64,000 bases of DNA from Cardinalis cardinalis (lineage: Eukaryota > Chordata > Aves > Passeriformes > Cardinalidae), in contig JACDOX010000024.1 of the NCBI GenBank assembly GCA_014549065.1, forward strand, positions 5,057,298 through 5,121,297, in the 5' to 3' direction. The position numbers and the translations under genes are program-made. This document shows positions 29,259-41,961 of this stretch, in pieces (position 1 is the stretch's first letter; each line of letters begins with the position of its first letter). Under the pieces are notes generated by a model. The model had not been told where the DNA came from. It ran no database searches and saw only the letters and a program-made list of their open reading frames with translations.

Positions 29259-30218
29259 ATCCAAGCATGTTTAAAGATTTTTANAGGTATATTTTAAAGG
29301 AACGTAAACCATTCCATTCTGCCAAAGCGTTACAAAAGCTATTCTTTTAAATACTGCTCCTTCCAAACTGAGATTTGATAGACCTCAAGCCCATGCACCA
29401 GGTGCACAATCTGCCCTCATTCAAAAACAACTCAATTTAGTGGCAAGCCCACCAAACACTCTTAGAAGTGGGAAGCAACACTGACATCCAAAGGTCTAAG
29501 AGTCAGCTTGAACATCACTGTATCACATTTGCATACCCACATTTTGCATTATTTCCACATGGAGTCACATAAGGTTAGCATGATTTATTAACCACAAGTT
29601 CAGCAGTGCCCGAGCACCATCCTGGTCCTTCCAAACTGATCCAAGGAGGATCTCAAAACAGAAGAACAGCTATTCTCAACCTAAATTAATAAGCTGTAGC
29701 ACCTAAATACAAGGCTGTAGGGATGCTTACACTAATAATAATGGAAGAGATTAATTGATAGCTTGCACAATGTACGGAATCCAGGCTTCAGATCTCATTT
29801 TCTGGTCTCTCTGCTCATGCCAGCAGTTAAGTGATGAAAGCTTTAGAACATAAAAACATACAAACAACCTCCAGATCATTCTAAATAAACAGACCACAAA
29901 AAAAATATGGAAAATCAAAAAGNGAAGCAGAATGGCAGCTATGAATACGTTATGCATGCAAAAACATCAATATTTCCAAATTCTTGATTTGAAACATTCC
30001 TGCATCTCATAAAAAATGTAATATGCAACGAGAAGTGNTTTTTTGTATTGAGCTGCTTAGCAACACCTGCATTCAAATAGCCTCTGGGTAACTTTGACAA
30101 AAACTGATTTGACATCTGACAAGCCCCCATTTTTTTTTAAATGAAAGGAAGAAGCAAGCCCACAAACAGGATCTATTAAAACACCCATTTATGTTTTAGA
30201 CTAAAGAAGATAAGGAGA
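29259..30218 (-). other. PAWR: PAWR intron interval between two 30-bp direct repeats
   Basis: 960 bp of AT-rich sequence flanked by the exact 30-bp repeats. No coding frame, long terminal repeat, or 3' tail of a retroelement was recognised in it. It could be an ordinary intron interval or an old insertion. Confidence 0.45.
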
Positions 30219-30248
30219 TGCTCCTCAGTTTCTGCCTCAGGCTAAAAA
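30219..30248 (+). repeat. 30-bp perfect direct repeat, copy 2
   Basis: Exact second copy of the string at 29229-29258, same orientation. Confidence 0.9.
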
Positions 30249-33200
30249 TAACTCCTATATTTTGCTGTAGAAGTCAACTGCCTGAGGTGCAGTATTTCAC
30301 ACAAGGTAATTACAATGCACATCATCTTCAAGAGGATACAGGGTATCTCACTGTATAAGTCTTGTTAATTTTTAGCTTATTTCTATTTTCATAAAATTAC
30401 CTATAGAGTTCCTATGTCTTTCTAGCCATGAAGAAGTACAACAGACTTTGTCCTTTTTCAAATCTATTAGTATGAGATCAAAAGAGTAGAGAAATAGGCT
30501 GAATAGGAAATTCTTTGACAGATGGGTTAGGACCAACAAAATTCTAGCTATGCCATTCAGAAATATCTGAATGCTGGTAGCTAAATATTCGGTTGTCAAG
30601 TGTAGGTCCCTAATTTAATTGTTAAGAATGCTCAAAGTGCCCAATTCCAACATACTTCATTGGAATGCTTTATCAGAGTACTTAACACACCAAATGTATG
30701 CTTCTTAAACATTCGGCTGTAGAATTCCAAATCTGAAAAACTACTACATTTCTGACATTCCTACAGTCTTTACTACCTTTGTGAAAGAAATGTGACCATT
30801 TTCTAGGCTCAAACATCTTGAAAAAAAATGACAAATCATTAAGTAATGATTAAGCTCCAAACATATCCTTTACCTCTTCTGAGCATAATATAGTATAAAT
30901 GAATGTAATTTAAAATACAAAAAAAATAATGTGGACCATCTCAATTCATCATATCTTCAGCTATTTTTCTAAAAGAATAAAACAAAAGGATTGCTCTGTC
31001 AAATGTCTCTACATTCAGTTTTTANATCTTTCAGCATTTCTCATCATTTTGCAGATGTTTTTAGCTTTTGTCTAATTGAAATGACAGTGTCAAACAATCG
31101 TCCTTTGAAGTACCACATTACAGACACACACACACACACAAAATCTTTTATCTTGGAGTCAGTGCATTAAAGAGAACTTTTTGTAAAAGGGCCTCAGAGC
31201 TTTTATAGGAAGGAAGAAATGGTAATCCTAAATATGGCTTTGTAACAGAAGTTAAACAACTCATTTAACACAGGTCTAAACCGTAATTTTCTACAGGACC
31301 AAGCACTTCCATGTTCCACTCCAATTTCCACATTCCAAAATACCTAGATCTTTACCCAAAACAGATCTTACTCAAAACTACTCCGCAAAAGAAAACAAAT
31401 TACAAACAAATAAAGATAAGCTTTTGATTTTGTGTTCTAGAGGTACCTGTAGCAGCTACCAGCTTCAGGAAAAAACACAAATCATTAAATATTACCTGTG
31501 AAAAGATAATAGTTACTAAAGTAGAAAGAACAGAGCAGTCACACACGGAATCTTTTCTGGGTTCCAGCCTGTTTTCCTACATTCTGAAGAATGTGTATCA
31601 TACAAGACAAAATGAGGAGAGTTGCTCAGATAACAGAGGTATGAGTCCTTACTCATACTGCTAAGCACTGTTTTCNGACCAGAGATCAATATGACTCTTG
31701 ATATCAGACTTGTGAAAAAATGAAGTCATGGTCCTATTTCAGATTGGATTTAGTCTATAACTGTTAATAAACTTCATTGCCACAAATAAAAAATACACAC
31801 NCTCCATCTCAATCTGTGAGTTACAGTCTGGGACACAGACTACAAGCACAACCACTGCCAAACTGCAAAGAACTAAGGCTAATAAGGCACTGGCATAGTT
31901 CTGGCTGGGCAAAGCACTCATTGGTTGATCAGTATTAATAATAATTCCTAGTTCAGCCTGCAAAAACAAAATGTATGTTTATGGAAGAAATTGAAATTAT
32001 ACTTTGTATCACTGATTNCTCTGTTCATTGCATCTTGGAAGTATTCAGATTAAATTTGTTCTAAAAGCAGACTTAAGAGTTCCTGGAACTCTTCTGAAAT
32101 GGCTGCTCACCCTATATTGTTGGTTTAAGCCTTTTTTGATGTTCACTTTGTTTAATAATCTGTCAGAGTACCAGAATATTAATTAGCTCCTAAACTCTGC
32201 ATTAAAGGGCATCTTTCAGAAGTTCAACAATCTTGAGGAATATATACAGTAACTGGTGAACAGGGATCATGATATGAGGCTTACAGATACCACACTGAGT
32301 TTCTGCAGGGAAGAGAAGGAAGTAATCATAGAGAGGTATCTCATCATCTAGGAGAGTTCTTAGAAATGTGGACCTCACTGTCAGCTGAAGTTTTGTTTAC
32401 TAAGTTTACACAAGTTGAAGAGGAGACTGAACAAGTATTTTGCGCATGAATCCATGNTAATTTCTGTCTATTTAGCAATTTATATACAGTGTAGCAAGTC
32501 TTGGAGATGAAAACTGCCAGGTGGCTAGAAAACTATCTCACAGGAAGCACCAGGCAACACTTCTGCAGACTTTTTCCTATGTGTCTGATTATGGCCATGG
32601 TAGGAGCAGGACACTGAGCAAAGTGGTTCTTTAGTCAGACACACTACAATTAGTCTTATTTTATTGGTGCATAGAGAGGAAAAATTAAGCTAAAGAGCTT
32701 TACAAACAGCATACAGAGGGAAGAGACCAATCCAGATGAGTGCAGGTTTCAGATGAAATCCCATGCTCCTACAAACACTAAACAGCATACTGCATGGAAA
32801 ACAGTTCATAAAATATGTACCAGTAACTACAGTGGACAAGCAGGACATGAACAAGTTCCTATAATTCACAAAAATAAGCAGCAGAGTCAGAAAGTGCTGA
32901 GAGGAGGAACAATGAAAGAGGGGAATTCCCCATTACTGCTGCCTTGGCTTTTGCCTCCTGCTATGGTCTCTCATACATCTCACAGATGTCTGTGGCTCAG
33001 ACACCACNCATACAATCTGCTGTTATTTCACATCATCTTTCCACATCTGAGTGATGCATGCATTTTGCCCAGCTATCCTGCCTTTGTACCTCAGATCTTG
33101 TTGTATCACCTATTTCTGCCCATCTAGATTGTTGCTCTTCGAAAATACCAAATCCATCTTTTTTCCAAGTGTCCCAGGCAAACACCAAGTAGACCTAGGC

Positions 33201-33304
33201 TCTTTGCAGCAGTGCATGGCAGGAGACAATGGATATAAATGTAAAGGACAGACCAAAAGAAAGGAAAACTCTGTCATTTCAGGGACAGTCATGTCCTGGT
33301 AGCA
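30249..33304 (-). other. PAWR: PAWR large intron, segment without recognised genes
   Basis: AT-rich intron with a CA microsatellite at about 31121-31140. A plus-strand open frame at 32753-33127 (124 codons) overlaps a second frame and has no recognisable domain. No exon was seen. Confidence 0.6.
31121..31140. repeat. (CA)n microsatellite
   Basis: Run of about nine CA/AC dinucleotides with one interruption at its start. Confidence 0.85.
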
Positions 33305-33420
33305 TTGCCAAAGAAGCTGTGAAGACTTCATCCTGGGAGATTTTCAAGATCTGACTGGATGCAACAAGGTTGAATTAAAGACCTCCTGAAGTTCCTTTCA
33401 GCCTTAATTACACTTAGATG
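33305..33420 (+). mobile_element. CR1 LINE 3'-end fragment
   Basis: The plus strand reads 'attgccaaagaagctgtgaa', 'cttcatcctgggagattttc', 'agatctgactggatgcaac', 'gacctcctgaagttcctttc' in order. This matches the CR1 3' region, where 'gcccagagaggctgtgga', 'catccttggagattttcaa' and 'gacctcctgaggtcccttcc' occur in the same order. It is short and 5'-truncated, the usual state of CR1 copies. Confidence 0.75.
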
Positions 33421-33600
33421 CAATACCTACACAAAGAAAACACCCAGCACTGCACTGGACTATGCTTCCACAAGCCTCTCACCTACTAAAAAGCTTCTGA
33501 CTTAAAAGATTGAAGACATCAGTCACTTCCTTAGGTTTCAGATCAAGAAAATCAATTAAATAGTGCATAAAACACTATGTGAAGCCCATACCTAGCACTT

Positions 33601-33630
33601 AGTTGTTGTTGTTGTTTGTCTGTTTGTTTG
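33601..33630. repeat. (TTG)n / (TTTG)n simple repeat
   Basis: Run of GTT triplets passing into TTTG/TCTG quadruplets in the PAWR intron. Confidence 0.8.
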
Positions 33631-34139
33631 AAGGTGAGTAACAGTTGAGAATTAAGATAGGTAAAAATTGCCAATGGCACATCATTACTTTTGTTTCTCA
33701 GAGAGGTTTTTTTGGCTAATTTATTTTTTTAATCTTACCTTAACTCAAGATGATGTTCTTGTATTTTGTACCAAACATAGCTACCATCTAAGATGATGTG
33801 ATTATTACATGGTAAGACCATACAACAGAGTTGAATATAAGACTTTCACTCCTGGAGTAAGAGAGACCTAAATGTTCCATCCAGTTCTTCAAAGCTACAT
33901 GCAAGCCAATCAAATACAGTAAAATCCTGAAATAAAACATCAGGGTTGTGGTTTTTATTTAATTTCCCATGACCTTGTGTAGCACAAAAAATAAGTCACC
34001 CACTTAGTCTTTCAAATGAAATTATTTAAATACACAACTCCAACTCTGGGGGAAGAAAAGCTGCGGAGAAAACCATACATGAGTTTACATAAATGTAGTA
34101 AATGTAAACTGGATATAGTTTTAAGAACTCAGTACAAAC

Positions 34140-36430
34140 TTGTATGGAACTAATCAACAGTGGCCCTTCCAACTTGCCATCAACCAGGATCCCAGGTCCT
34201 TTTCCACAGGGCTGCTCTCCAGTGTTACACTACCCAGTTTGTCCGTACATCCAGGGTTGCTCCATCCCAGGTGCAGAATCCAGCACTTGTAATTTTTAAA
34301 CTTCATAGGGTTGGTGGTTGCCCAGCCCTTTTATTTGTCAATGTCCCTCTGCCTTCATGGCAATAAACATCTCCTCCCAACTCAGTGCCATCAGCAGACT
34401 TACTTAGCATTCTTTCCTGTCCTGTGTCCAAGTCACTCATGAAGATGTTGAAGAGCACAGGGCCAAGGATGGAGCCCTGCAGAGTCCCACTAGTGGCAGG
34501 TCACCAGCCTAATGTAACTCCACTCACCATAACCCTTTGCTCACAGTTGCTCACCCACTGCGCGACATGTTTATCCAGCTGTGTGTTGGACATTTTGTTC
34601 AGAAGGATACTGTGACAGACATTACTAAAAGCTTTACTGAAATCCAAAAAGATCCCAACTGGCATCCACTGAACAACTGGAGAGTTACCTTGTCAAAAAA
34701 AGAAATTCAATTTGACAAGCAGGACTTGCCCCTCATGAACCTTAGCTGGCTGTGACCCATGACTGCAATGTCCTCCAGGTGTTTCTCAATAACTCCCAAC
34801 ATAATCCTCTCCATAATTTTACCAGGAACTGAAGTGAAACTTAGAGACCTGTGGTTACCAGGGGCATCCTCTGGCCCTTCTGGAAAATTGGGGCATTTGT
34901 CAAATTTCAGTCAATTGGAACATTTTCAGATTCCTGAGACCATTCCAGAATCATTGAGAGAGGTCTTGTGATGACATCAGCTTGCTCTTTGAGTACCCTT
35001 GGGTGAACTCCATCAGGTCTCATAGATTTCAAGGGATTCAGTTGAAAAAGCAAATCCTCTATGAGATTGGGGTTCATCATTCTCACAGTCATGGCTCTCC
35101 AGCTCAGGGCACTGGGACTCCAAGAGGCCACCACCAGGNTGAAGACTGAAGAAACAATTAAATATCTCTGCTATGTCTACGTTCCAGTTTGTAAGGTGAC
35201 CATCTTCATCACGTATATTATTTCTGCATTGCCTTTTGCTATTAACACAATTTTAAAAGCCCCTGCTACTGTCTCCCACAGTTGCGGCCAGCTTCAATTC
35301 TGACTGAGCTTTAGCTACACCAGTTTTCACCCCACAGAGTTGAAACAACATCTTTATAATATTCCCATGTCCATGAACATTGCTTCCACTGGACATAGTT
35401 TCCCTTTTGCCTTAGCTGCAGAAGAAGATCCCTGCTCAGACAAGTTAGCCCTTTGTCTCACGTGCTTGGCTTCCAACATTTTCAAGTTACCTGCTGCTGT
35501 ACTCATAGAAGGTGGTACTGAAGTGACTAGCATTGTTAGACCACAGCACTTTCAAAAGCATCTTCCCAAGGGACCTTACTCACCAGTTCCCTGGGCAGCC
35601 TCAAGTCTGCTCTCCTCATAACCAATTTAAACTTGATCGCTTCCTGGTCACTGTGGCCAAGACAGCCACAGACCAATCAATCCACTCCACTCACAAGTCC
35701 CCACTCTGATGAGGGCAACAAATCAAGAAGGGTCCCTTTCCAAGGAAACTCTCTTAGCAGCTATATCAAGTTACCATCCAAGTGCTCTAAAAATCTTTGG
35801 ACCTGTTCGTAGCAGGTCCCAGTTAACATCTGGCAAGCTAAGGTACCCCATAAGAACAAGAGTGGCTGATTTATATTCCCTAGCTCCTTAAAGGATAATT
35901 CATCAGTGCTGTCATCCTGGCTGGGTTGCCTATAGAAGACTTCCACAATGAAGTTTGTCCCTTAATCCTTGCTCAGCAGCACTCAACTGTGCCACTGCCA
36001 ACTCCAAGCTCCATACATTCCAGCCCCTCTATTACCTATGCCACCTCTTCACCTCACCTTCCCTGCCTGATCTCTCCTGAAGAGTCTGCAATTGTAACAC
36101 AGCAGTCACAAGACTCATCCCACCAGGATTCACTTTTACCAATGATGTCACATCTCCAGGATTAAGGAAGCTTCTCTTCCTTGTTCCTCTTGCTGTGTGC
36201 GTCGGTGCAGGAATGTTTCAAGTGCAGTTCACTGTAGACAACACCTCATGGGAATGACTGACAGACCTCATGAGCACACAGTCCATCAAATTTTGCCAAC
36301 CAGTTCCACTGCTTATCACAAGCAAACCTGGTTTTCTCTCAGGTTTGCCAGTGATGAGCAATGGGATGGGCACACCAGGCTTGGAAGGTGCACACACAGT
36401 GATTTAGAAGCTGCTACAGGATTCTGGGAT
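34140..36430 (-). mobile_element. CR1 LINE internal fragment (endonuclease and reverse transcriptase part of ORF2), dead
   Basis: The minus strand carries CR1 ORF2 sequence, so the element runs in the same sense as PAWR. Near 35946-35761 the translation shows the endonuclease phrase Y-R-Q-P-S-Q-D-D-S-T-D-E-L followed by a frameshift where GDFNLP is expected. The continuation RFLEHLDGN shows the same domain. Near 35040-34910 it reads L-x-P-L-K-S-M-R-P-D-G-V-H-P-R-V-L-K-E, a reverse-transcriptase motif of the family, then a diverged RT part extending to about 34140. Frameshifts and stops break the frame throughout, so no protein is made. The 3' UTR of the element is missing at the 34140 end. 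The upper boundary is approximate; similarity is weak beyond 36160. Confidence 0.88.
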
Positions 36431-36439
36431 TGAAAGTTT

Positions 36440-39400
36440 TACACACTTTTAAGTTTATTAAAAATTTAAGTTATGATTGGTTTTTTTGACAAATAACTTC
36501 CAGTACTTAGCTATGTCAGGATATTAAAGCATACTCTTAAACAAAACAAAACTTGAAAAAAATAAGAACAAGCTTATCATGTGCTAAAAAAAGATGGAAA
36601 GAAGAAAATATGCCCATTGAACAGGTGTTGTCAGGAGACTTGGTCAAAATCAGAATTCACAAAGGCATTAAAAGAAAAACAAAATGGATATAAACAATCT
36701 CAATACAATTCTTTTATTAGAACCTGAAAATGTTTCTGTTCACCCTGCCACATCTGAAAGAAGAACCATAAATGGAATCCTAGTAAGATGTGCTCATTAG
36801 ACAAAGCCAGCAAGAGAATGGTCTAACCTATCATGAATGGTGGTCCAGGTCAAATAAATATATTTCAGACTTCCACTATAACACTACTACCTCTGCATGA
36901 ATGGTAAGCATATCAGTCAGATGCAGGGGTTTTTCCTAGTACTCTGAACAACCACTTACTGACGCTCTTTTTTCCTCAACACAAAAACCAAACAAGTTGT
37001 TTTACAACACAACTGATGCTAGACAATGGAAAGACACTACCTCATTAACCTCAAGATATAACATGAAGACACTTTAATCCTCAGGTAGGGAATCACTAAG
37101 AAAGATAATGCTGAAGGCAAACTTCTAATCAAAAGAGCTCAACAGCCAGTACAGGATCCCACTCCTCTCTCTAGTTTCCTGCCATTCAGAGAAGGATTTC
37201 AATTCCTTTACAACACACACAGTAACTGCTATGGCCAACACATGTAGCACCAAAATTTTCTTGAGGTTTTCCCAACTGGAACACAGCAACTTTCTGTTAG
37301 TCTCAAAAGAGCACACTGGACTTCTCTAGCAGCAGGAACTCTTTCCCCACAGAAAGCACTCACTGCTCTACTTGCTTCCAAGGCTGTTATTCAGTACAAC
37401 ACCTACCAAGCACCACACATGCACTGCCTTCTAAACACACAGGCAGACTCCTGACAGGGAGCCATCAGCGGGGATGCAAAAAGCTGCATCTTTACTGCTA
37501 TTCACAAGACAAGAGATGAACACAGACTGGCTGAACATCCTTTGCAGAGTCCATATTTGAATCACTTCTGCCTTTCACTCCAGTATTTCCCACTAACAGG
37601 TCAGGAGACTGTTGTGTCTCCGGTCTGGCAGCCTCAGGTACAAAATACACAGAGCAGTGTTCTTTACACCTTTTAAAATCATTCATCACCTTGTTATTAG
37701 CAAAAGAACATTTCCCATCTTAGATGACTTCCATCTGGTTAAGTAAAAAAGTAAACTTTATCTATACTGCACACATTACATAAAACCCAGCTACACAACT
37801 GTCCTTCCTAAATGAACCAAGATTTTGATTACATATACATTAAAAAAGTATATTATATATACTTTTTAAAAGGGACCACAAAAATATTTGTTATTTTCCT
37901 TTCTGGAGTTGAGAAAAAAAAAACAAAAAAAAACCCTTACTCACACAGCTCTACCAGCATAATCCTCAAATGCAAAGTTACAGAATTAAAGCTGCAGTTT
38001 CACCAGTGCACCATGGCTTGCTTGGAGCCGGACATAATTATGATAACAACACAAAACATAACTGTTACCCCATATATGGATCCTCATAAAGCACTGTCAG
38101 TTAATAATCNGAGCTCTGTATTTCTTAAATAGGTATTAGCACAACTGTAAATGAGAAAAATGTTGCAACTAAACTCAACACCTGCATCAAGTGAGTACCT
38201 GCAAACTGAGAAACACATTCCAAACATAATTAAAAACGGTTATAAAAGTTAATATTTAAGGAAGATAACATACATAGTAAGGGTAATTGCATATCATTCA
38301 GTTATCTTTTACAACCTGAAGAATTGTTATGACTCAACAAAACCCAAATCCCACAGCACTTAATATTTAGACAAAATCCAACTTTCAAGAAACTACAAGC
38401 ACTGAAAGGAAAAACACTATTTCCAAAGCTATTTTCAAAAGTCACTATTGCTTAGATAAGCACTAGTGCTGAGAAGGTAAAAAACCAGCCTTTACTTTTA
38501 TCATGGTGGTCTCTAAACACGAAGCATTGTCAACTTCTAACCTGTCACCATCTGTTTTCACATCTTCCAATGTGGTTTCTGTCCTCCACCAACACCCATA
38601 CAAAATACAGTTAAGACACAGAACTCTTTAAGAACTGGCCCTATTACCTTCCCATTGAACAGAAGAGAAATTAATCATTAATAAGTAAATCTGCTAACAT
38701 TTTTCATGNCTGTTTCAAGATAACTTAGACAACACAAACTGTTCTTATTCTGCCACCTTTCCTATCAATTAATTCTCCAGCTGCATTGCAAATAAAATTA
38801 AATCCTACTTCTTTAGGGCAAAACCCATTTTTGTATTCAGTTTTTGGGCACAAAAGCTTTTAGGCACTTCATGTCTTCTAGGAGTGCATTTTTTCAACAG
38901 GTACCAGTTTTCATTTCAGAGGATCTTACTNGTCTCCACTACAGTGACATGATGATCATAAAGGGGAGATATTTAGCATAAAATGTTTACTTCATTTTTA
39001 CAAAAATTATTGTCTTGAAAAATAAGGCAACTGAACGCCCAGCAAAGCTGTAAAATAACATCTCCTNAGCAGTAATTTCAAAACATACTCCATCAAGAGC
39101 TACAAGTGGTAAAATTCAGGGTGTACTACTACTACCAAGTCACTATGTATTGACTGCACAGTAAACTATGCCTAGCACCAAGTGAGAAAGACAATAAGAA
39201 ACTAGAGTGTTACAGATTACTCCAACAAGCCATCATCTACATCACAGCCTTCTTTTGTCTGAGAACTTCAGCTGACCAGCTTGAATCAATACTTTNAAAC
39301 ATTTTCTCATGACTACAGAGCTGTATGAAAGACAAGTAAATAGTCTGCAAAGCATTAACCAGTAAGTAGGTACTCACTTTTGACACTGGAGACTGTTTTT

Positions 39401-40130
39401 GAAGCTGTTCACTACCAGGAATGATCTAGTGTTCCCTAGCTAAACAATTTTTAGGAATGTATGTGGCAAGGAATAAAAACATTTAAGAAAGGTGAAATAC
39501 TGAAAAGGGATAGCTCTGCATAAGTATATACTTGTAAAAAATGCAACACTTATTAGTAGCAAGCTTCTCCAATGACACCTTGTACAACAGTTACCTACAG
39601 TTATTAAAATTTGGCCCAAAAATGTGATGAAATGCTTAATTGCTACTTATAGAAGCAATTAGTATAAAGGTACAAGAAGTTTCCAAGAAGCACCAACACG
39701 TGGTGACACTCAGCAAAGTTTAGGGAGCAGGTGAGAACTCGTTTCTCAATGCCTAAACATGTTACCCTTAACAAATAAAGATATCTTTAAAAATGCAGCA
39801 AATTCAAATGCAGGATTTTAATGGCTGCTGAGCAAGGAATGTGTTTTCCTGGAAAGCAAGACACATTTTGAGTAATACTTTAACAGAACAAACAAACAGA
39901 AACCCCAACCACAACCAAACTCACCAAACCCCAAACCACATCATCCGAAAACTACCACAGGAACAGCAGTTCAAAGAACTGGGATGTTAGTCTCAAAGAG
40001 CAACAAGAAACCCACTGCACAAAACCAACCAGCCAAAGAGAGTATAACTAGGGACAGGGTACACAACAGAGACCCCTAAAACACCACATCATACAATATC
40101 TCCTGCAAGGTGCAAAACCCTTACTGACTG
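36440..40130 (-). other. PAWR: PAWR large intron, segment without recognised genes
   Basis: AT-rich intron. It holds a small TA-rich hairpin at 37843-37867 and A-rich tracts near 37912-37937. A 106-codon plus-strand open frame (37812-38132) is lysine- and threonine-rich by base composition and is not convincing. No exon was recognised. Confidence 0.6.
37843..37867. repeat. Perfect inverted repeat, 11-bp arms, 3-base loop
   Basis: AAAAAGTATAT, then TAT, then ATATACTTTTT. This can form a hairpin but is AT-only apart from one G/C pair per arm. No function is inferred. Confidence 0.8.
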
Positions 40131-40134
40131 GGCT

Positions 40135-40225
40135 AGGACTAGTTCACTTGGAGAAGTAAAGATGCAGCATTTTAAGGTTCCTATAAAAGGCACAAGGGGC
40201 AGGTATTTAAGGGGGGGGCCACATA
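40135..40225 (+). mobile_element. Short CR1-like fragment
   Basis: The plus strand reads 'gttcacttggagaagtaaag', 'cagcattttaaggttcctat', 'aaaaggcacaaggggcaggt', resembling the CR1 phrase for 'cagtctggagaagagaaggc ... ttcagtacctaaaggggct'. It is very short and ends in a G8 run. Confidence 0.45.
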
Positions 40226-41321
40226 AAACAAACAAGGTACACTCTGTGAGGCTTGAATACCCTGAAAAAAAACCCTAAAATAACTCACTTGTATTCACTT
40301 TACAAAACAATGATATTGAAAACCTATGCCAAAACTCTCTACCTCAAACTAAAGACTATGCAAGTAACTGTTCTCAAAAACCACAGTTATAAAGATTTCT
40401 ACTGTTCCTGAAACTCACTTCTCAACCTTCCAAAACCACCTGACATGAAANGGTGTATTGTGAAAGTGCCTAGGATGTCACAAGCAAGGGTTAGTAACTT
40501 CAGGTGTGAAGAACACAATTTCATCTTCTCCTGCTGCTTCAGAAACAAAGACCATTAATTTTCTAGACTTACNTTAATAATCCATAATATTAACCAGAAA
40601 AACTACAATCTTTTTTCTACAAAAATGTGGTGATCACCATTAATAGTTCAAAACTGTAGACAGAAATCCAACTCTGTTCAAAGTTTCCTGTGGCCTTTCT
40701 TATTAACTGCAAAACAAGCTAAAAGCTTAGTTATCATTCTTCTGAATTCCTCTAGGAGTATTACAAATCAATGCCAGATTTTTATACTAGTAGCAAACCA
40801 CAGAGGACAGTGGTGTTGGCTGATAAAAATATCTTCCTCTGCCTCAAAAAAATGCTCTTCAAACCACTACATTTTTTCCAGTGCAGGAAATTCTTCTGGG
40901 CTCCAAACTGAATAATATTTACACCTGAACATCAATTCCAACCTGATAAATCAGTTTTCTCTCATTACTATTATTTCGACCATACTTTAACAGGCACGTG
41001 TCTCAGTTTGATCTCCAAAAGGTTTGAACTTACTGTCGACAAGAAGCTACTAAAAGAAAAAAAAGCCGCAAGTTAGGGCAGGTCTAGTTTATTTAGGATA
41101 AATGACACCTCATCTGTCCGTCGCTTGGGACGCCGCCCTGCCCCGAGCGCCGCGCGGTCCGTCCGGCAGGCGCTGCCGCCCGCGGCGGAGGGAGCGCGCT
41201 CGGGCCCGGCCCGCGCGGGGAGCCCGGGCACGGCCGGAGAGCGCCCGCCGGCAGCGCCGGGGCTGCGGCCGCGCCCCCAGCGGCGGCTCCGCTGCAGCCG
41301 CGCCCCCCCGTCCCCGCTCAC
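40226..41321 (-). other. PAWR: PAWR large intron, 5' end
   Basis: Intron following the first coding exon. The splice donor is GCCGAG|GTGAGC on the minus strand (GT at 41321-41320). From about 41100 upwards it lies within the CpG island. Confidence 0.8.
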
Positions 41322-41792
41322 CTCGGCGGCCGGGATGTTCACCACACCTGTCGACCTCCTCTTCTCCCTCAGCTTTCTCTTCTCGATCTGCCCCTTCCCC
41401 TTCCTGGCGCTGGGGCCCGAGCTTTTTCCCTTGGCGGCCAGCTTCTCCTCGCCCTCGGGGGAGCCCGGTGCGGCGGCGGGCTCGGCCCCGCGGCTGCCGG
41501 CGAGAGGCGGCGGCGGCTCCTTGGCGGGGGCGCCGCGGCCCAGAGCGGCGCTGGCGAGGCTGACGCAGTTCAGCGCCCCGCCGGCGGGGGGCGCTGCGCG
41601 CTCAGGGGGCAGGTTGCTGTTGTTGTTCAGCTCGGCGGAGGGGCCGCTCCCCGCAGGACGGGGCTCCCCACCGCCCGGTGCGCCCGGGGCCGGCGGTGCC
41701 TGCTTCGCCCGCATCTTCTCCCGTTTGGCTTTCCATTCCTCCAGAAAGTCCGTGGTGCTACCCCCGGCGCTGCGGTAGCCGCCAGTCGCCAT
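41322..41792 (-). CDS. PAWR: PAWR (Par-4) first coding exon, residues 1-157
   Basis: Encodes the N-terminal half of prostate apoptosis response-4, a regulator of apoptosis, PKC-zeta/NF-kB signalling and transcription with WT1. The start ATG (41792-41790) has a good Kozak context (AACATGG) and gives MATGGYRSAGGSTTDFLEEW, as in human Par-4. Visible parts: a basic segment KAKREKMRAK at residues 21-30 (NLS1); E-L-N-N-N at 54-58, the SPSB/VASA-binding motif, followed by an extra S-N before LP; an Ala/Pro/Gly-rich divergent stretch at 32-115; and the conserved SAC core from KGKSSGPSARKGKG (121-134) through IEKRKLREKRRST (NLS2; Thr148 is the PKA-type site) to GVVNIPAAE at 157. The human caspase-3 site (EEPD) is absent. 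The exon ends in phase 0 at GAG|GTGAGC and joins the exon at 5092-5220. Very high GC agrees with its place in the CpG island. Confidence 0.97.
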
Positions 41793-41961
41793 GTTCCCGG
41801 CGGGCTGGACGGCGAGAGCGCCCCACCAGCACCGCTGCCGCCGCCCGCCCCGAGGCGGCTCTGCTGCCGCCCGGAGAGGAGAGGTCCCGGCGGGTCGGGC
41901 GGGAGAGACGGGGGCGGGAGAGTCGGGGGCGGGGAGAGAGGCTCGGAGAAGCACAAACACC
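41793..41961 (-). other. PAWR: PAWR 5' UTR part of the first coding exon, with splice acceptor
   Basis: Just upstream (minus sense) of the ATG a strong acceptor is visible: a pyrimidine tract ending TTTGTTTCTCTCCAG|GG, with the AG at 41963-41962. Human PAWR also has a non-coding first exon spliced to the ATG exon, so 41961 is taken as the 5' edge of this exon. There is no in-frame stop between the acceptor and the ATG. Confidence 0.75.
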
